Positions 1-5,882 of a stretch of DNA of 6,930 nucleotides are shown here, in pieces. The notes beneath the pieces were generated by a model. It did not search any database and was not told the origin of the DNA. It was given only the letters and a program-made list of their open reading frames with translations. The number at the start of each line of letters is the position of its first letter. The first letter of the stretch is position 1. Source of the stretch: Asaia bogorensis. Lineage in GTDB: Bacteria; Pseudomonadota; Alphaproteobacteria; Acetobacterales; Acetobacteraceae. The DNA is taken from contig CAMCEP010000147.1 of NCBI GenBank assembly GCA_945873675.1, positions 1 through 6,930 on the forward strand, in the 5' to 3' direction. The position numbers and the translations under genes were made by a program.

Positions 1-444
1 CTGGTTGTTGTGGGTGACGAAAAGGGCCGCGTTGGCTGGGGCGCTGGTAAGGCTCGTGAAGTGCCGGAAGCGATCCGCAAGGCCACTGAACGCGCCAAGC
101 GCACGCTCATCCGTGTGCCAATGCGTGAAGGCCGTACGCTTCATCATGATGTGGTGGGCGAATTCGGTGCTGGGCGCGTGTTGTTGCGCGCGGCTCCGGC
201 GGGTACCGGCATTATTGCTGGCGGCCCGATGCGCGCCGTGTTTGAAACGCTGGGCATGGGCGATGTAGTTGCGAAGTGCCTGGGTTCCGCCAATCCGCAT
301 AACATGGTGAAGGCCACTTTCGCCGCGCTGCAGCGTTGCACCAGCCCGCGTGCTGTTGCTACGCGCCGCGGCAAGAAAGTGGCTGACATCCTCGGCCAGC
401 GGAAGGAAGCCTCCGCTGAGGCGCAGGAGGCCGTAAATGGCTGA
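1..444 (+). CDS. rpsE: 30S ribosomal protein S5, C-terminal part (5' end outside window)
   Basis: S5 is a small-subunit protein near the decoding site, important for translational accuracy and 30S assembly. The reading frame is open from base 1, so the visible 147 residues lack the N-terminus (roughly 35-50 residues or more by comparison with family members). The visible part starts in the end of the double-stranded RNA-binding domain (LVVVGDEKGRVGWG, then GKAREVPEAIRKA). It continues into the C-terminal S5 domain (GTGIIAGGPMRAVFETLG, VVAKCLGSANPHNMVKATF) and ends in a short Glu/Ala-rich tail after VADILGQ. The apparent GTG at base 10 is an internal valine codon, not a start. The stop overlaps the rpmD start by 8 nt, suggesting translational coupling. 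Identification is secure. Confidence 0.97.
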   Translation: MVVVGDEKGRVGWGAGKAREVPEAIRKATERAKRTLIRVPMREGRTLHHDVVGEFGAGRVLLRAAPAGTGIIAGGPMRAVFETLGMGDVVAKCLGSANPHNMVKATFAALQRCTSPRAVATRRGKKVADILGQRKEASAEAQEAVNG

Positions 445-622
445 GAAAAAGACAGTGAAGGTGACCCAGCTTGGATCGCCGATCGGGCGTAAGTCTGATC
501 AAAAGGAAACCCTTATTGGCCTTGGTTTGAACAAGCGCCATCGCACGCGTGAGCTTGAAGACACGCCTGCGGTGCGTGGCATGATCCGCAAGGTCGCCCA
601 CCTGCTGAAGGTGGAGGATTGA
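437..622 (+). CDS. rpmD: 50S ribosomal protein L30
   Basis: Small large-subunit protein of 61 residues, the usual L30 length. The N-terminal strand KTVKVTQLGSPIGRK is followed by the diagnostic segment ETLIGLGLNKRHRTRELEDTPAVRGMI and the C-terminal KVAHLLKVED. The ATG at 437 lies inside the last codons of rpsE (ATGGCTGA). It is preceded by an excellent Shine-Dalgarno AGGAGG at 425-430, 6 nt upstream. The rpsE-rpmD-rplO order is the normal spc operon order. The 8-nt overlap with rpsE implies that both are made from one transcript with coupled translation. Confidence 0.97.
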   Translation: MAEKKTVKVTQLGSPIGRKSDQKETLIGLGLNKRHRTRELEDTPAVRGMIRKVAHLLKVED

Positions 623-625
623 GCC

Positions 626-1114
626 ATGAAGTTAAATGAAATCCGTGATAACGCGGGTGCGCGCCCCAAATTCAAGCGTATCGGCCGTGGTATTGGCTCT
701 GGCAAGGGCAAGACCAGCGGTCGCGGTGTAAAGGGTCAGAAGGCGCGTACTGGCGTTTCGCTGAACGGGTTTGAAGGCGGTCAGCTGCCGATCTATCGGC
801 GCCTGCCCAAGCGCGGCTTCGTCAATATTTTCCGTAAGCTCTACGCTACGCTGAATATAGGCACGCTGGATGCGGCCATTGAAGCGGGGCGTCTGCCGGC
901 GGATCGGGAGCTGGATGAAGCGGCGCTGCGTGAAGCTGGCGTTATCCGGTCGAGCTCCAAATTCATCGGGGTTCGCTTGCTTGCCAAGGGTGAGATCAAG
1001 CGTGCGGTTCGTATTTCCGTAGCCGGTGCCTCGGCGGCAGCGATTGCCGCGGTGGAAGCCGCAGGTGGTAGCGTGACCGTCACCACGCCGGCAGCGCCGG
1101 CTGAGGCTGGCTGA
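626..1114 (+). CDS. rplO: 50S ribosomal protein L15
   Basis: L15 is a late-assembling 23S rRNA-binding protein. This copy has 162 residues. The Gly/Lys-rich rRNA-binding extension (GRGIGSGKGKTSGRGVKGQKAR, residues about 20-41) and FEGGQLPIYRRLPKRGF are classic bacterial L15. The C-terminal half ends with GVRLLAKGEIKRAVRISVAGAS and a short Ala/Pro-rich tail (TTPAAPAEAG) longer than in E. coli. The ATG at 626 is 3 nt after the rpmD stop, with GGAGGA at 613-618 as ribosome binding site. The next gene, secY, does not follow directly: a structured gap of about 180 nt intervenes. Confidence 0.97.
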   Translation: MKLNEIRDNAGARPKFKRIGRGIGSGKGKTSGRGVKGQKARTGVSLNGFEGGQLPIYRRLPKRGFVNIFRKLYATLNIGTLDAAIEAGRLPADRELDEAALREAGVIRSSSKFIGVRLLAKGEIKRAVRISVAGASAAAIAAVEAAGGSVTVTTPAAPAEAG

Positions 1115-1162
1115 ACCTTGTTGGCGCTGCGCCGCCTTATCGCGATGCGGAACTGATTCTTT

Positions 1163-1190
1163 GCGGCGCGCGAGGGAACTCGGGCGCCGC
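1163..1190 (+). other. RNA hairpin with GNRA-type loop in the rplO-secY gap
   Basis: Perfect 7-bp arms GCGGCGC (1163-1169) and GCGCCGC (1184-1190) enclose a single G/G mismatch (1170/1183), 4 more pairs CGAG/CTCG, and a GGAA tetraloop (1175-1178), which fits the stable GNRA class. Only three T residues follow (1191-1193, then CATTC), so this is at best a weak intrinsic terminator. It could attenuate transcription into secY, mark an RNA processing point, or stabilise the upstream ribosomal-protein mRNA. The pairing is read directly; the function is inferred. Confidence 0.55.
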
Positions 1191-1199
1191 TTTCATTCG

Positions 1200-1229
1200 G
1201 GCATGATGCGCTTGTTAAGCGCAAATGCC
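1200..1229 (+). other. Second RNA hairpin in the rplO-secY gap
   Basis: The arms TGCGCTT (1207-1213) and AAGCGCA (1217-1223) pair perfectly around a GTT loop. Flanking GGCAT (1200-1204) and ATGCC (1225-1229) add five more pairs across a small internal loop (GA versus A). The element sits 9 nt after the preceding hairpin and about 66 nt before the secY start. No T-tract follows, so it is not a terminator. It may be part of a structured secY leader. Confidence 0.45.
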
Positions 1230-1283
1230 ACGCCACATAGGGCTTGAGGGCAGGGGCGCAGACTAAGGTCGCTCCGCAGCTTT

Positions 1284-1288
1284 GGGAG
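1284..1288 (+). promoter_or_regulatory. Ribosome binding site that decides the secY start
   Basis: GGGAG lies 7 nt before the ATG at 1296 but only 1 nt before the in-frame ATG at 1290. The 1296 start is therefore preferred over the longer form. Confidence 0.65.
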
Positions 1289-1294
1289 AATGCG

Positions 1295-1310
1295 CATGGC
1301 GTCCGCCATG
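1295..1310 (+). promoter_or_regulatory. Palindrome over the secY start codon
   Basis: CATGGC (1295-1300) and GCCATG (1305-1310) form six perfect pairs around a GTCC loop. The stem contains both the preferred ATG (1296) and a second in-frame ATG (1308), while the GGGAG ribosome binding site stays outside. Such a stem could limit initiation until melted. It may equally be a by-product of encoding MASAM, so regulatory function is inference only. Confidence 0.35.
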
Positions 1311-2651
1311 GAACAGGCGATGTCTAATCTCAACCTCGGTGTGCTCTCCAAGGCGACCGAGCTGAAGAATCGTATCTGGTTCACGCTTGGCGCGCTGATC
1401 GTCTATCGTCTTGGCACCTATATCCCCGTGCCGGGCGTAGATGCGGCGGTGATGGGCGAAATCCTCGCCCAGCATGGCGGCGGCATTCTTGGCATGTTCG
1501 ACATGTTCTCGGGCGGTGCGCTTGGACGCATGACAGTGTTTGCGCTCAACATCATGCCCTATATCAGCGCGAGCATCATTGTGCAGTTGATGACTGCCGC
1601 GATACCCGCCTGGGAAACCTTGAAGAAGGAAGGCGAATCGGGGCGGAAGAAGCTCAATCAATACACGCGCTACCTCACAGTCGCGATTGCGATCTTCCAG
1701 GCCTATGGCATTGCGATCGGGCTTGAATCCATGCGCGGGCAGTTCGGCGCGGCGGTTTATGATCCGGGGATGTTCTTCCGGCTTTCCTGCATGATCACGC
1801 TGGTGGGCGGCACCATGTTCCTGATGTGGCTTGGGGAACAGATCACGGCGCGCGGTGTGGGCAATGGCATCAGCCTGATCATTTTTGCGGGCATTGTTGC
1901 GAATTTACCATCCGCGCTGATCAGCACGCTGGAACTGGGCCGCACCGGCGCGCTTTCCACGATTTTCATCATCGCCTTCCTGATCATCGCGCTGCTGGTC
2001 ATTGCCTTCGTGGTCTTCATCGAACGCGCTCAGCGCCGCATCCCGGTGCAATATCCGAAGCGCCAGGTGGGTAATCGGATGTTTGGCGGCGAGGCGACAC
2101 ATCTGCCGCTCAAGCTCAATACCTCAGGTGTCATTCCGCCTATCTTTGCGTCTTCCTTGCTGCTGCTGCCGGCGACGGTGGCTGGTTTTTCGCAGGACAT
2201 GGCGGATGGTTGGTTGCAGACGATCACCGCCATGCTGGCCCATGGTCGGCCGGCCTACATGATCCTGTACATGGCGATGATCATTTTCTTCGCCTTTTTC
2301 TATACAGCCATTGTCTTTAACCCGACTGAGACTGCGGATAATCTGAAGAAGTATGGCGGCTTCATTCCGGGGATCAGGCCTGGGCAGAATACGTCTGATT
2401 ATCTGGACCGCGTGCTGACGCGGCTCACGGTTCTGGGCGCGGCCTATCTTTGCATTGTCTGCATCATTCCTGAAATTCTGATCAGCCAATATGGTGTGCC
2501 GTTTTATTTTGGTGGCACATCCCTGCTGATCATCGTGTCAGTGACCATGGATACTGTCGCGCAGGTGCAATCGCATCTCTTTGCCCATCAGTATGAAGGT
2601 CTGATCAAGAAAGCGCGTCTTGGCGGCCGTGGGCAGCCGCGCGGGCGTTGA
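1296..2651 (+). CDS. secY: Preprotein translocase channel subunit SecY
   Basis: SecY is the central pore of the SecYEG translocon in the inner membrane. It passes unfolded proteins driven by SecA or the ribosome and inserts membrane proteins. From the 1296 start it has 451 residues with the expected ten hydrophobic segments. Signatures include GRMTVFALNIMPYISASIIVQL (about 78-98, helix 2), LGEQITARGVGNGISLIIFAG (about 179-199), the cytoplasmic loop ERAQRRIPVQYPKRQVG, and the C5 loop GGFIPGIRPG. In that loop Arg361 corresponds to the essential E. coli Arg357. Four in-frame ATGs occur at 1290, 1296, 1308 and 1320; Shine-Dalgarno spacing favours 1296. An Arg/Gly-rich C-terminus follows HQYEGLIKKA. 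adk starts 13 nt downstream. Confidence 0.97.
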   Translation: MASAMEQAMSNLNLGVLSKATELKNRIWFTLGALIVYRLGTYIPVPGVDAAVMGEILAQHGGGILGMFDMFSGGALGRMTVFALNIMPYISASIIVQLMTAAIPAWETLKKEGESGRKKLNQYTRYLTVAIAIFQAYGIAIGLESMRGQFGAAVYDPGMFFRLSCMITLVGGTMFLMWLGEQITARGVGNGISLIIFAGIVANLPSALISTLELGRTGALSTIFIIAFLIIALLVIAFVVFIERAQRRIPVQYPKRQVGNRMFGGEATHLPLKLNTSGVIPPIFASSLLLLPATVAGFSQDMADGWLQTITAMLAHGRPAYMILYMAMIIFFAFFYTAIVFNPTETADNLKKYGGFIPGIRPGQNTSDYLDRVLTRLTVLGAAYLCIVCIIPEILISQYGVPFYFGGTSLLIIVSVTMDTVAQVQSHLFAHQYEGLIKKARLGGRGQPRGR

Positions 2652-2664
2652 TCGGAGGAATCGG

Positions 2665-3318
2665 ATGAACCTCATTCTTCTTGGCCCGCCTGGCGCGGGC
2701 AAGGGCACTCAGGCCAAGATGCTGGAAGAGAAATTCGGCATTGCGCAGATTTCCACGGGCGACATGCTGCGCGCCGAGGTGAAGTCGGGCAGCGAGATCG
2801 GCCTGAAGGCGAAAGGCATTATGGAGCGTGGTGAACTGGTCCCGGATGAGGTGATCACTGCCATGCTCAAGGCGCGCGTTTCGCGCCCTGATTGCGCCAA
2901 TGGCTTTATACTGGATGGCTTTCCGCGCACCGCCCCCCAGGCGGCTTCGTTGGACGCTATGCTGAAGGAAAGCGGCCTTAAGCTCGATCATGTGATTGAG
3001 TTGAAGGTGGATGATGCGGCCCTGGTTGGGCGCATTTCTGGCCGCTATAGCTGTGCCAAATGCGGTGCGGGCTACCATGATACTTTCAAGCAGCCGGCCA
3101 AGGCCGGGGTTTGCGACAGCTGCGGCGGAGCTGAATTTTCTCGCCGGGCGGATGACAAGGCGGAAACCGTGGCAGCACGGCTTGAAGCCTATCATCGCCA
3201 AACCGCCCCCTTGCTTCCGTATTATGCGGGGCAGGGAAAGTTGAAGGACGTTGACGGCATGGCTTCCATGGCGGAAGTCGCGGGCCAGATCGGTGAAATT
3301 TTGTCAGGAAAGGCTTGA
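2665..3318 (+). CDS. adk: Adenylate kinase, long zinc-binding type
   Basis: Adenylate kinase catalyses ATP + AMP to 2 ADP in the cytoplasm and balances adenylate pools. The protein has 217 residues. Visible motifs are the P-loop GPPGAGKGT (7-15), the AMP-binding STGDMLR (30-36), DGFPRT (84-89) and the catalytic RADD (161-164). The long LID carries Cys130-x2-Cys133 and Cys150-x2-Cys153, the four-cysteine structural zinc site that E. coli Adk lacks. The ATG at 2665 gives the canonical MNLILLG start with GGAGGA at 2654-2659. An in-frame ATG farther upstream (2620) would add 15 residues reading inside secY and is rejected. The secY-adk pairing is typical of Alphaproteobacteria and Gram-positives. 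Confidence 0.97.
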   Translation: MNLILLGPPGAGKGTQAKMLEEKFGIAQISTGDMLRAEVKSGSEIGLKAKGIMERGELVPDEVITAMLKARVSRPDCANGFILDGFPRTAPQAASLDAMLKESGLKLDHVIELKVDDAALVGRISGRYSCAKCGAGYHDTFKQPAKAGVCDSCGGAEFSRRADDKAETVAARLEAYHRQTAPLLPYYAGQGKLKDVDGMASMAEVAGQIGEILSGKA

Positions 3319-3341
3319 CGGGGAAGGGCGCTGGGGTTAAT
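3315..3341 (+). promoter_or_regulatory. Possible internal promoter at the adk stop codon
   Basis: TTGACG (3315-3320, 5 of 6 to the -35 consensus) overlaps the adk stop. It is followed after 15 nt by GTTAAT (3336-3341, 4 of 6 to TATAAT). The spacer is shorter than the preferred 17 nt, which is the main weakness. If real, it would give rpsM-rpsK-rpoA-rplQ a transcription start of their own and a structured leader of about 120 nt. Confidence 0.3.
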
Positions 3342-3363
3342 CCCCGTGCTCCCGCGGCGGGGG
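3333..3363 (+). other. Two small GC-rich hairpins after adk
   Basis: GGGG (3333-3336) and CCCC (3342-3345) pair around TTAAT. CTCCCG (3349-3354) and CGGGGG (3358-3363) pair around CGG, with one G-T wobble. No T-tract follows either stem, so neither looks like a full terminator. The first overlaps the proposed -10 element. Confidence 0.35.
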
Positions 3364-3417
3364 GCAACTCTGGCCGCTCTTTGTCGTTTCAAAATCATTC
3401 GGAACACTCCGCCGGCT

Positions 3418-3454
3418 GGGCCCCATGGGCTACCGCGGCGGTATCGGGGGGCTC
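3418..3454 (+). promoter_or_regulatory. Structured leader hairpin before rpsM
   Basis: GGGCCCC (3418-3424) pairs with GGGGCTC at 3448-3454, including one G-T wobble. After an internal loop, TACCG (3431-3435) pairs with CGGTA (3439-3443) around a CGG loop. The stem ends 6 nt before the rpsM Shine-Dalgarno. A competing pairing of CTGGG (3416-3420) with CCCAG (3458-3462) would cover the first two bases of the ribosome binding site. In E. coli the equivalent leader binds S4 for feedback control. No match to that pseudoknot is claimed here. Confidence 0.4.
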
Positions 3455-3460
3455 GGCCCC

Positions 3461-3465
3461 AGGAG
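3461..3465 (+). promoter_or_regulatory. Ribosome binding site that decides the rpsM GTG start
   Basis: AGGAG lies 7 nt before GTG 3473. It lies downstream of the alternative in-frame ATG at 3425, so it can serve only the GTG. Confidence 0.75.
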
Positions 3466-3472
3466 AGGCACT

Positions 3473-3850
3473 GTGGCGCGCATCGCCGGCGTGAATATTC
3501 CGACTAATAAGCGGGTCTTGATCTCGCTTCGCTATATCTTTGGCATTGGCCCGCAGAATGCGAAGGTCATCTGCGATCAGTTGAGCATCCCGGCCGAACG
3601 CCGTGTGAATCAGCTGACCGATGATGAAATCATGCGCATCCGCGAATTGATCGACCGCGAATACCGCGTGGAAGGCGATTTGCGGCGTGAGCAGGCGATG
3701 AACATCAAGCGCCTGATGGATCTTGCTTGCTATCGCGGGCTGCGCCATCGCAAGGGCCTGCCGGTGCGTGGCCAGCGCACCCACACAAATGCGCGTACCC
3801 GCAAGGGCAAGGCGGTTGCGATCGCCGGCAAGAAGAAGGTGACGAAGTAA
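3473..3850 (+). CDS. rpsM: 30S ribosomal protein S13
   Basis: S13 sits in the head of the 30S subunit and contacts 16S rRNA, the P-site tRNA and the 50S subunit through bridges. From the GTG at 3473 the product is 125 residues. It starts with the invariant ARIAGVNIPTNKRV, followed by the helix-two-turn-helix region (SLRYIFGIG, then ELIDREYRVEGDLR). It ends in the basic tail GLRHRKGLPVRGQRTHTNARTRKGK that reaches the P site. The reading frame is open upstream to an ATG at 3425, but that would add 16 Gly/Arg-rich residues with no family support. The use of GTG and the structured leader set this gene apart from its neighbours. rpsK starts 1 nt after the stop. Confidence 0.96.
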   Translation: MARIAGVNIPTNKRVLISLRYIFGIGPQNAKVICDQLSIPAERRVNQLTDDEIMRIRELIDREYRVEGDLRREQAMNIKRLMDLACYRGLRHRKGLPVRGQRTHTNARTRKGKAVAIAGKKKVTK

Positions 3851-3851
3851 G

Positions 3852-4259
3852 ATGGCTCGTGAACCCCGCGGCGGTGCCGCTCGTGGCCCGGTGAAGCGCA
3901 AGGAACGGAAGAACATTTCTTCCGGCGTTGCGCATGTGCTGTCCACCTTCAACAATACCATCGTGACCATCACGGATGCACAGGGCAATGCAATTGCCTG
4001 GTCTTCCGCCGGCGCGCAGGGCTTCAAGGGCAGCCGCAAATCCACCCCTTACGCGGCGCAGGTTGCCGCCGAAGACGCCGGCCGCAAGGCGCGTGAACAT
4101 GGGATGGAAGTGCTGGACATTATGGTGAGCGGCCCTGGTTCGGGCCGCGAATCTGCTCTGCGTGCTCTGCAGACTGTTGGCTTTCAGGTTACCGCCATTC
4201 GCGATGTAACCCCCATTCCCCATAACGGTTGCCGCCCGCGCAAGCGCCGCCGCGTCTGA
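3852..4259 (+). CDS. rpsK: 30S ribosomal protein S11
   Basis: S11 lies in the 30S platform near the E site and contacts 16S rRNA with S7 and S21. The product is 135 residues, slightly longer than the usual 129 or so, because of an N-terminal extension (MAREPRGGAARGPVKRKER). Family segments follow in order: KNISSGVAHVLSTFNNTIVTITD (20-42), WSSAGAQGFKGSRKSTPYAAQ (50-70), VSGPGSGRESALRAL, and the C-terminal VTPIPHNGCRPRKRRRV. The HNG motif (Asn125-Gly126) matches the site that in E. coli S11 is converted to isoaspartate. The ATG at 3852 is 1 nt past the rpsM stop, with AGGTGA at 3837-3842 as a modest ribosome binding site, suggesting coupling to S13 synthesis. Confidence 0.97.
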   Translation: MAREPRGGAARGPVKRKERKNISSGVAHVLSTFNNTIVTITDAQGNAIAWSSAGAQGFKGSRKSTPYAAQVAAEDAGRKAREHGMEVLDIMVSGPGSGRESALRALQTVGFQVTAIRDVTPIPHNGCRPRKRRRV

Positions 4260-4301
4260 TACGCGCGCCACGCCTGACCGCCGCAGCCCGATAGGAGAGA
4301 C

Positions 4302-5321
4302 ATGAACGTGCTTGACCGCAACTGGCGTTCCCTGATCGAAACGCAGAAGCATATCGAGCCGACGATCAACCCGCTGCGCAGCGCCACCTTGGTGCTGGAG
4401 CCGCTGGAACGCGGCTTTGGCATGACGCTTGGCAATGCGCTGCGCCGTGTGCTGCTTTCCTCGCTGCTGGGTGCGGCGGTGAAGGCCATTCGCATTGATG
4501 GCGTGCTGCATGAATTCAGCAGCATTCCTGGCGTGCGCGAAGACGTCACCGATATCGTTCTGAATGTGAAGCAGCTTGCTCTTCGCTATCAGGGTGAAGG
4601 TGAAAAGCGCCTGGCGCTGATGGCAACCGGCCCGGGTGAAGTCACCGCAGGGCAGATCCAGACCTCTGGCGATATCGAAATTGCCAATCCTGATCTGGTG
4701 ATCTGCACGCTGGATGATGGCGCGAAGCTTTCCATGGAATTGATCATCGATTCCGGCAAGGGCTATGTGCCGGCGTCTGAAAACCGCCCGGAAGATGCGC
4801 CGATTGGCCTTATCCCGGTTGATGCGATCTATTCACCGGTCCGCCGCGTTGCCTATCGCGTTGAACCAACCCGCGTTGGCCAGCGCACGGATTATGACAA
4901 GCTGATCCTGTCGGTGGAAACCGATGGCACGCTTGCGCCGGAAGATGCCGTGGGCGTTGCCGCGCGCATTATTCAGGAACAGCTGCAAATCCTGATCAAT
5001 TTTGACGAACCGCGTCCTGAACTTGCTTCTGAGATGCGCGACGATCTGCCGTTCAATCGCAATCTGCTGCGCAAGGTGGATGAACTTGAATTGTCCGTCC
5101 GCAGCGCGAATTGCCTGAAGAACGACAACATCGTCTATATCGGCGATCTGGTGCAGAAGACCGAACAGGAAATGCTGCGCACGCCGAATTTCGGCCGCAA
5201 ATCGTTGAACGAAATCAAGGAAGTCCTCACCAATATGGGGCTCAGCCTCGGCATGACCGTGCCGGAATGGCCGCCTGAAAATATCGAGGATTTGGCGAAA
5301 AGGGCAGATGAGCCGTTCTAA
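4302..5321 (+). CDS. rpoA: DNA-directed RNA polymerase subunit alpha
   Basis: The alpha subunit dimerises to start assembly of RNA polymerase and binds UP elements and activators through its C-terminal domain. The 339 residues show both domains. In the N-terminal domain are EPLERGFGMTLGNALRRVLLSSL (33-55, dimer and beta/beta' contact region), SSIPGVREDVTDIVLNVK and ASENRPEDAPIGLIPVDAIYSPV. The linker is about 238-255. In the C-terminal domain are LELSVRSANCLKNDNI (262-277) and TPNFGRKSLNEIKEVL (294-309). Arg267, Asn270, Cys271, Lys273, Gly298, Lys300, Ser301 and Glu304 are at the positions that in E. coli (numbers lower by two) contact DNA. The ATG at 4302 follows AGGAG at 4293-4297. rpsD, found upstream of rpoA in gammaproteobacteria, is absent from the 42-nt gap after rpsK. 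Confidence 0.98.
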   Translation: MNVLDRNWRSLIETQKHIEPTINPLRSATLVLEPLERGFGMTLGNALRRVLLSSLLGAAVKAIRIDGVLHEFSSIPGVREDVTDIVLNVKQLALRYQGEGEKRLALMATGPGEVTAGQIQTSGDIEIANPDLVICTLDDGAKLSMELIIDSGKGYVPASENRPEDAPIGLIPVDAIYSPVRRVAYRVEPTRVGQRTDYDKLILSVETDGTLAPEDAVGVAARIIQEQLQILINFDEPRPELASEMRDDLPFNRNLLRKVDELELSVRSANCLKNDNIVYIGDLVQKTEQEMLRTPNFGRKSLNEIKEVLTNMGLSLGMTVPEWPPENIEDLAKRADEPF

Positions 5322-5347
5322 GCGGTTCGTTCTGAAGGGTAAGAAAG

Positions 5348-5773
5348 ATGCGTCACGGATTGTCTGGGCGGAAGCTCAATGTCACGTCAAGCCATCGTGC
5401 GGCGATGTTCCGCAATATGGCGACCTCTCTGCTCAAGCATGAGCAGATCACGACCACGCTGCCCAAGGCCAAGGAATTGCGCCCTTATGTTGAGCGCATG
5501 ATCACGCTCGGCAAGCGCGGTGGCCTGCATGCGCGCCGCCAGGCGCTGTCGCAGATCCGCGATGAAGCGGTGGTGGCGAAGCTGTTTGGCGAAATCGCAG
5601 ATCGCTACAAGGCGCGGCCCGGTGGTTATTGCCGCGTGCTGAAGGCTGGCATGCGCTATGGCGATGCGGCCGATATGGCGGTGATTGAATTGGTGGATCG
5701 CAACCCGGCCGCCAAGGGCCTGGATAGCGGGCCGAAGCCGGAAGTGGCTGAAGAAGAAGCGGCGGAAAGCTGA
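5348..5773 (+). CDS. rplQ: 50S ribosomal protein L17
   Basis: L17 is a large-subunit protein near the polypeptide exit side of 23S rRNA. The 141 residues begin with the diagnostic MRHGLSGRKLNVTSSHRAAMFRNMATSLLKHEQITTTLPKAKELRPYVERMITLGK core. They continue through RYKARPGGYCRVLKAGMRYGDAADMAVIELVDR. An acidic tail (PEVAEEEAAES) after the core is common in Alphaproteobacteria. The gene follows rpoA by 26 nt, with AAGGG around 5335-5339 as a moderate ribosome binding site, and is the last gene of the cluster. A clear intrinsic terminator begins about 22 nt after its stop. Confidence 0.97.
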   Translation: MRHGLSGRKLNVTSSHRAAMFRNMATSLLKHEQITTTLPKAKELRPYVERMITLGKRGGLHARRQALSQIRDEAVVAKLFGEIADRYKARPGGYCRVLKAGMRYGDAADMAVIELVDRNPAAKGLDSGPKPEVAEEEAAES

Positions 5774-5794
5774 CGCTTTCTTCTGCCCAAAAGC

Positions 5795-5830
5795 AAAGGC
5801 GGTCCTGATCAGGGGCCGCCTTTTTTGTTT
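5795..5830 (+). terminator. Intrinsic terminator of the rplQ end, probably bidirectional
   Basis: The arms 5798-5806 and 5812-5820 (GGCGG with CCGCC at the base, then TCCT opposite GGGG with two wobble pairs) enclose the five-base loop GATCA. TTTTTTGTTT follows at 5821-5830, and upstream AAA (5795-5797) can extend the stem into the T-tract. Read on the minus strand, the same stem is followed by TTTGCTTTT, so it can also stop transcription of the convergent minus-strand genes. It is the only strong terminator in the window. Confidence 0.9.
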
Positions 5831-5833
5831 GGG

Positions 5834-5877
5834 GCATTTTCAAGCCAAGCGAGATCGCTTGGCGGCTCGGAAAATGC
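5834..5877. repeat. Long composite palindrome after the terminator
   Basis: The outer arms GCATTTTC (5834-5841) and GAAAATGC (5870-5877) pair perfectly over 8 bp. Inside lies a second perfect 9-bp inverted repeat, GCCAAGCGA (5844-5852) and TCGCTTGGC (5855-5863), around a GA centre. The intervening internal loop is asymmetric (AA versus GGCTCG). There is no T-tract on either side, so it is not an ordinary terminator. In minus-strand transcripts it would form a large hairpin just past the stop of the small exported-protein gene. Confidence 0.6.
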
Positions 5878-5882
5878 GACCA

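Noticed and set aside
1212..1241. TTGTTA plus CATAGG, and TTGAGG plus ACTAAG (1244-1267), as secY promoters
   Set aside because: The first has a poor -10 match at 18-nt spacing and overlaps the second hairpin; the second has a 12-nt spacer. Neither is good enough to annotate.
1290..1295. ATG at 1290 as the secY start
   Set aside because: It lies 1 nt from GGGAG, too close for initiation. The start at 1296 has correct spacing and fits the N-terminus I expect for the family.
2605..3201. Open frame of 198 codons opposite adk
   Set aside because: It is antisense to a certain adenylate kinase gene with no family features; it is a shadow of adk codon use.
4260..4301. Search for rpsD or another small gene between rpsK and rpoA
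   Set aside because: The gap is only 42 nt and contains just the rpoA ribosome binding site.
3705..4511. Long open frame (268 codons) on the minus strand opposite rpsM, rpsK and rpoA
   Set aside because: It runs antisense through three certain conserved genes, has low-complexity His/Arg/Ala-rich content and no recognisable domain. It is a typical shadow frame in GC-rich DNA.
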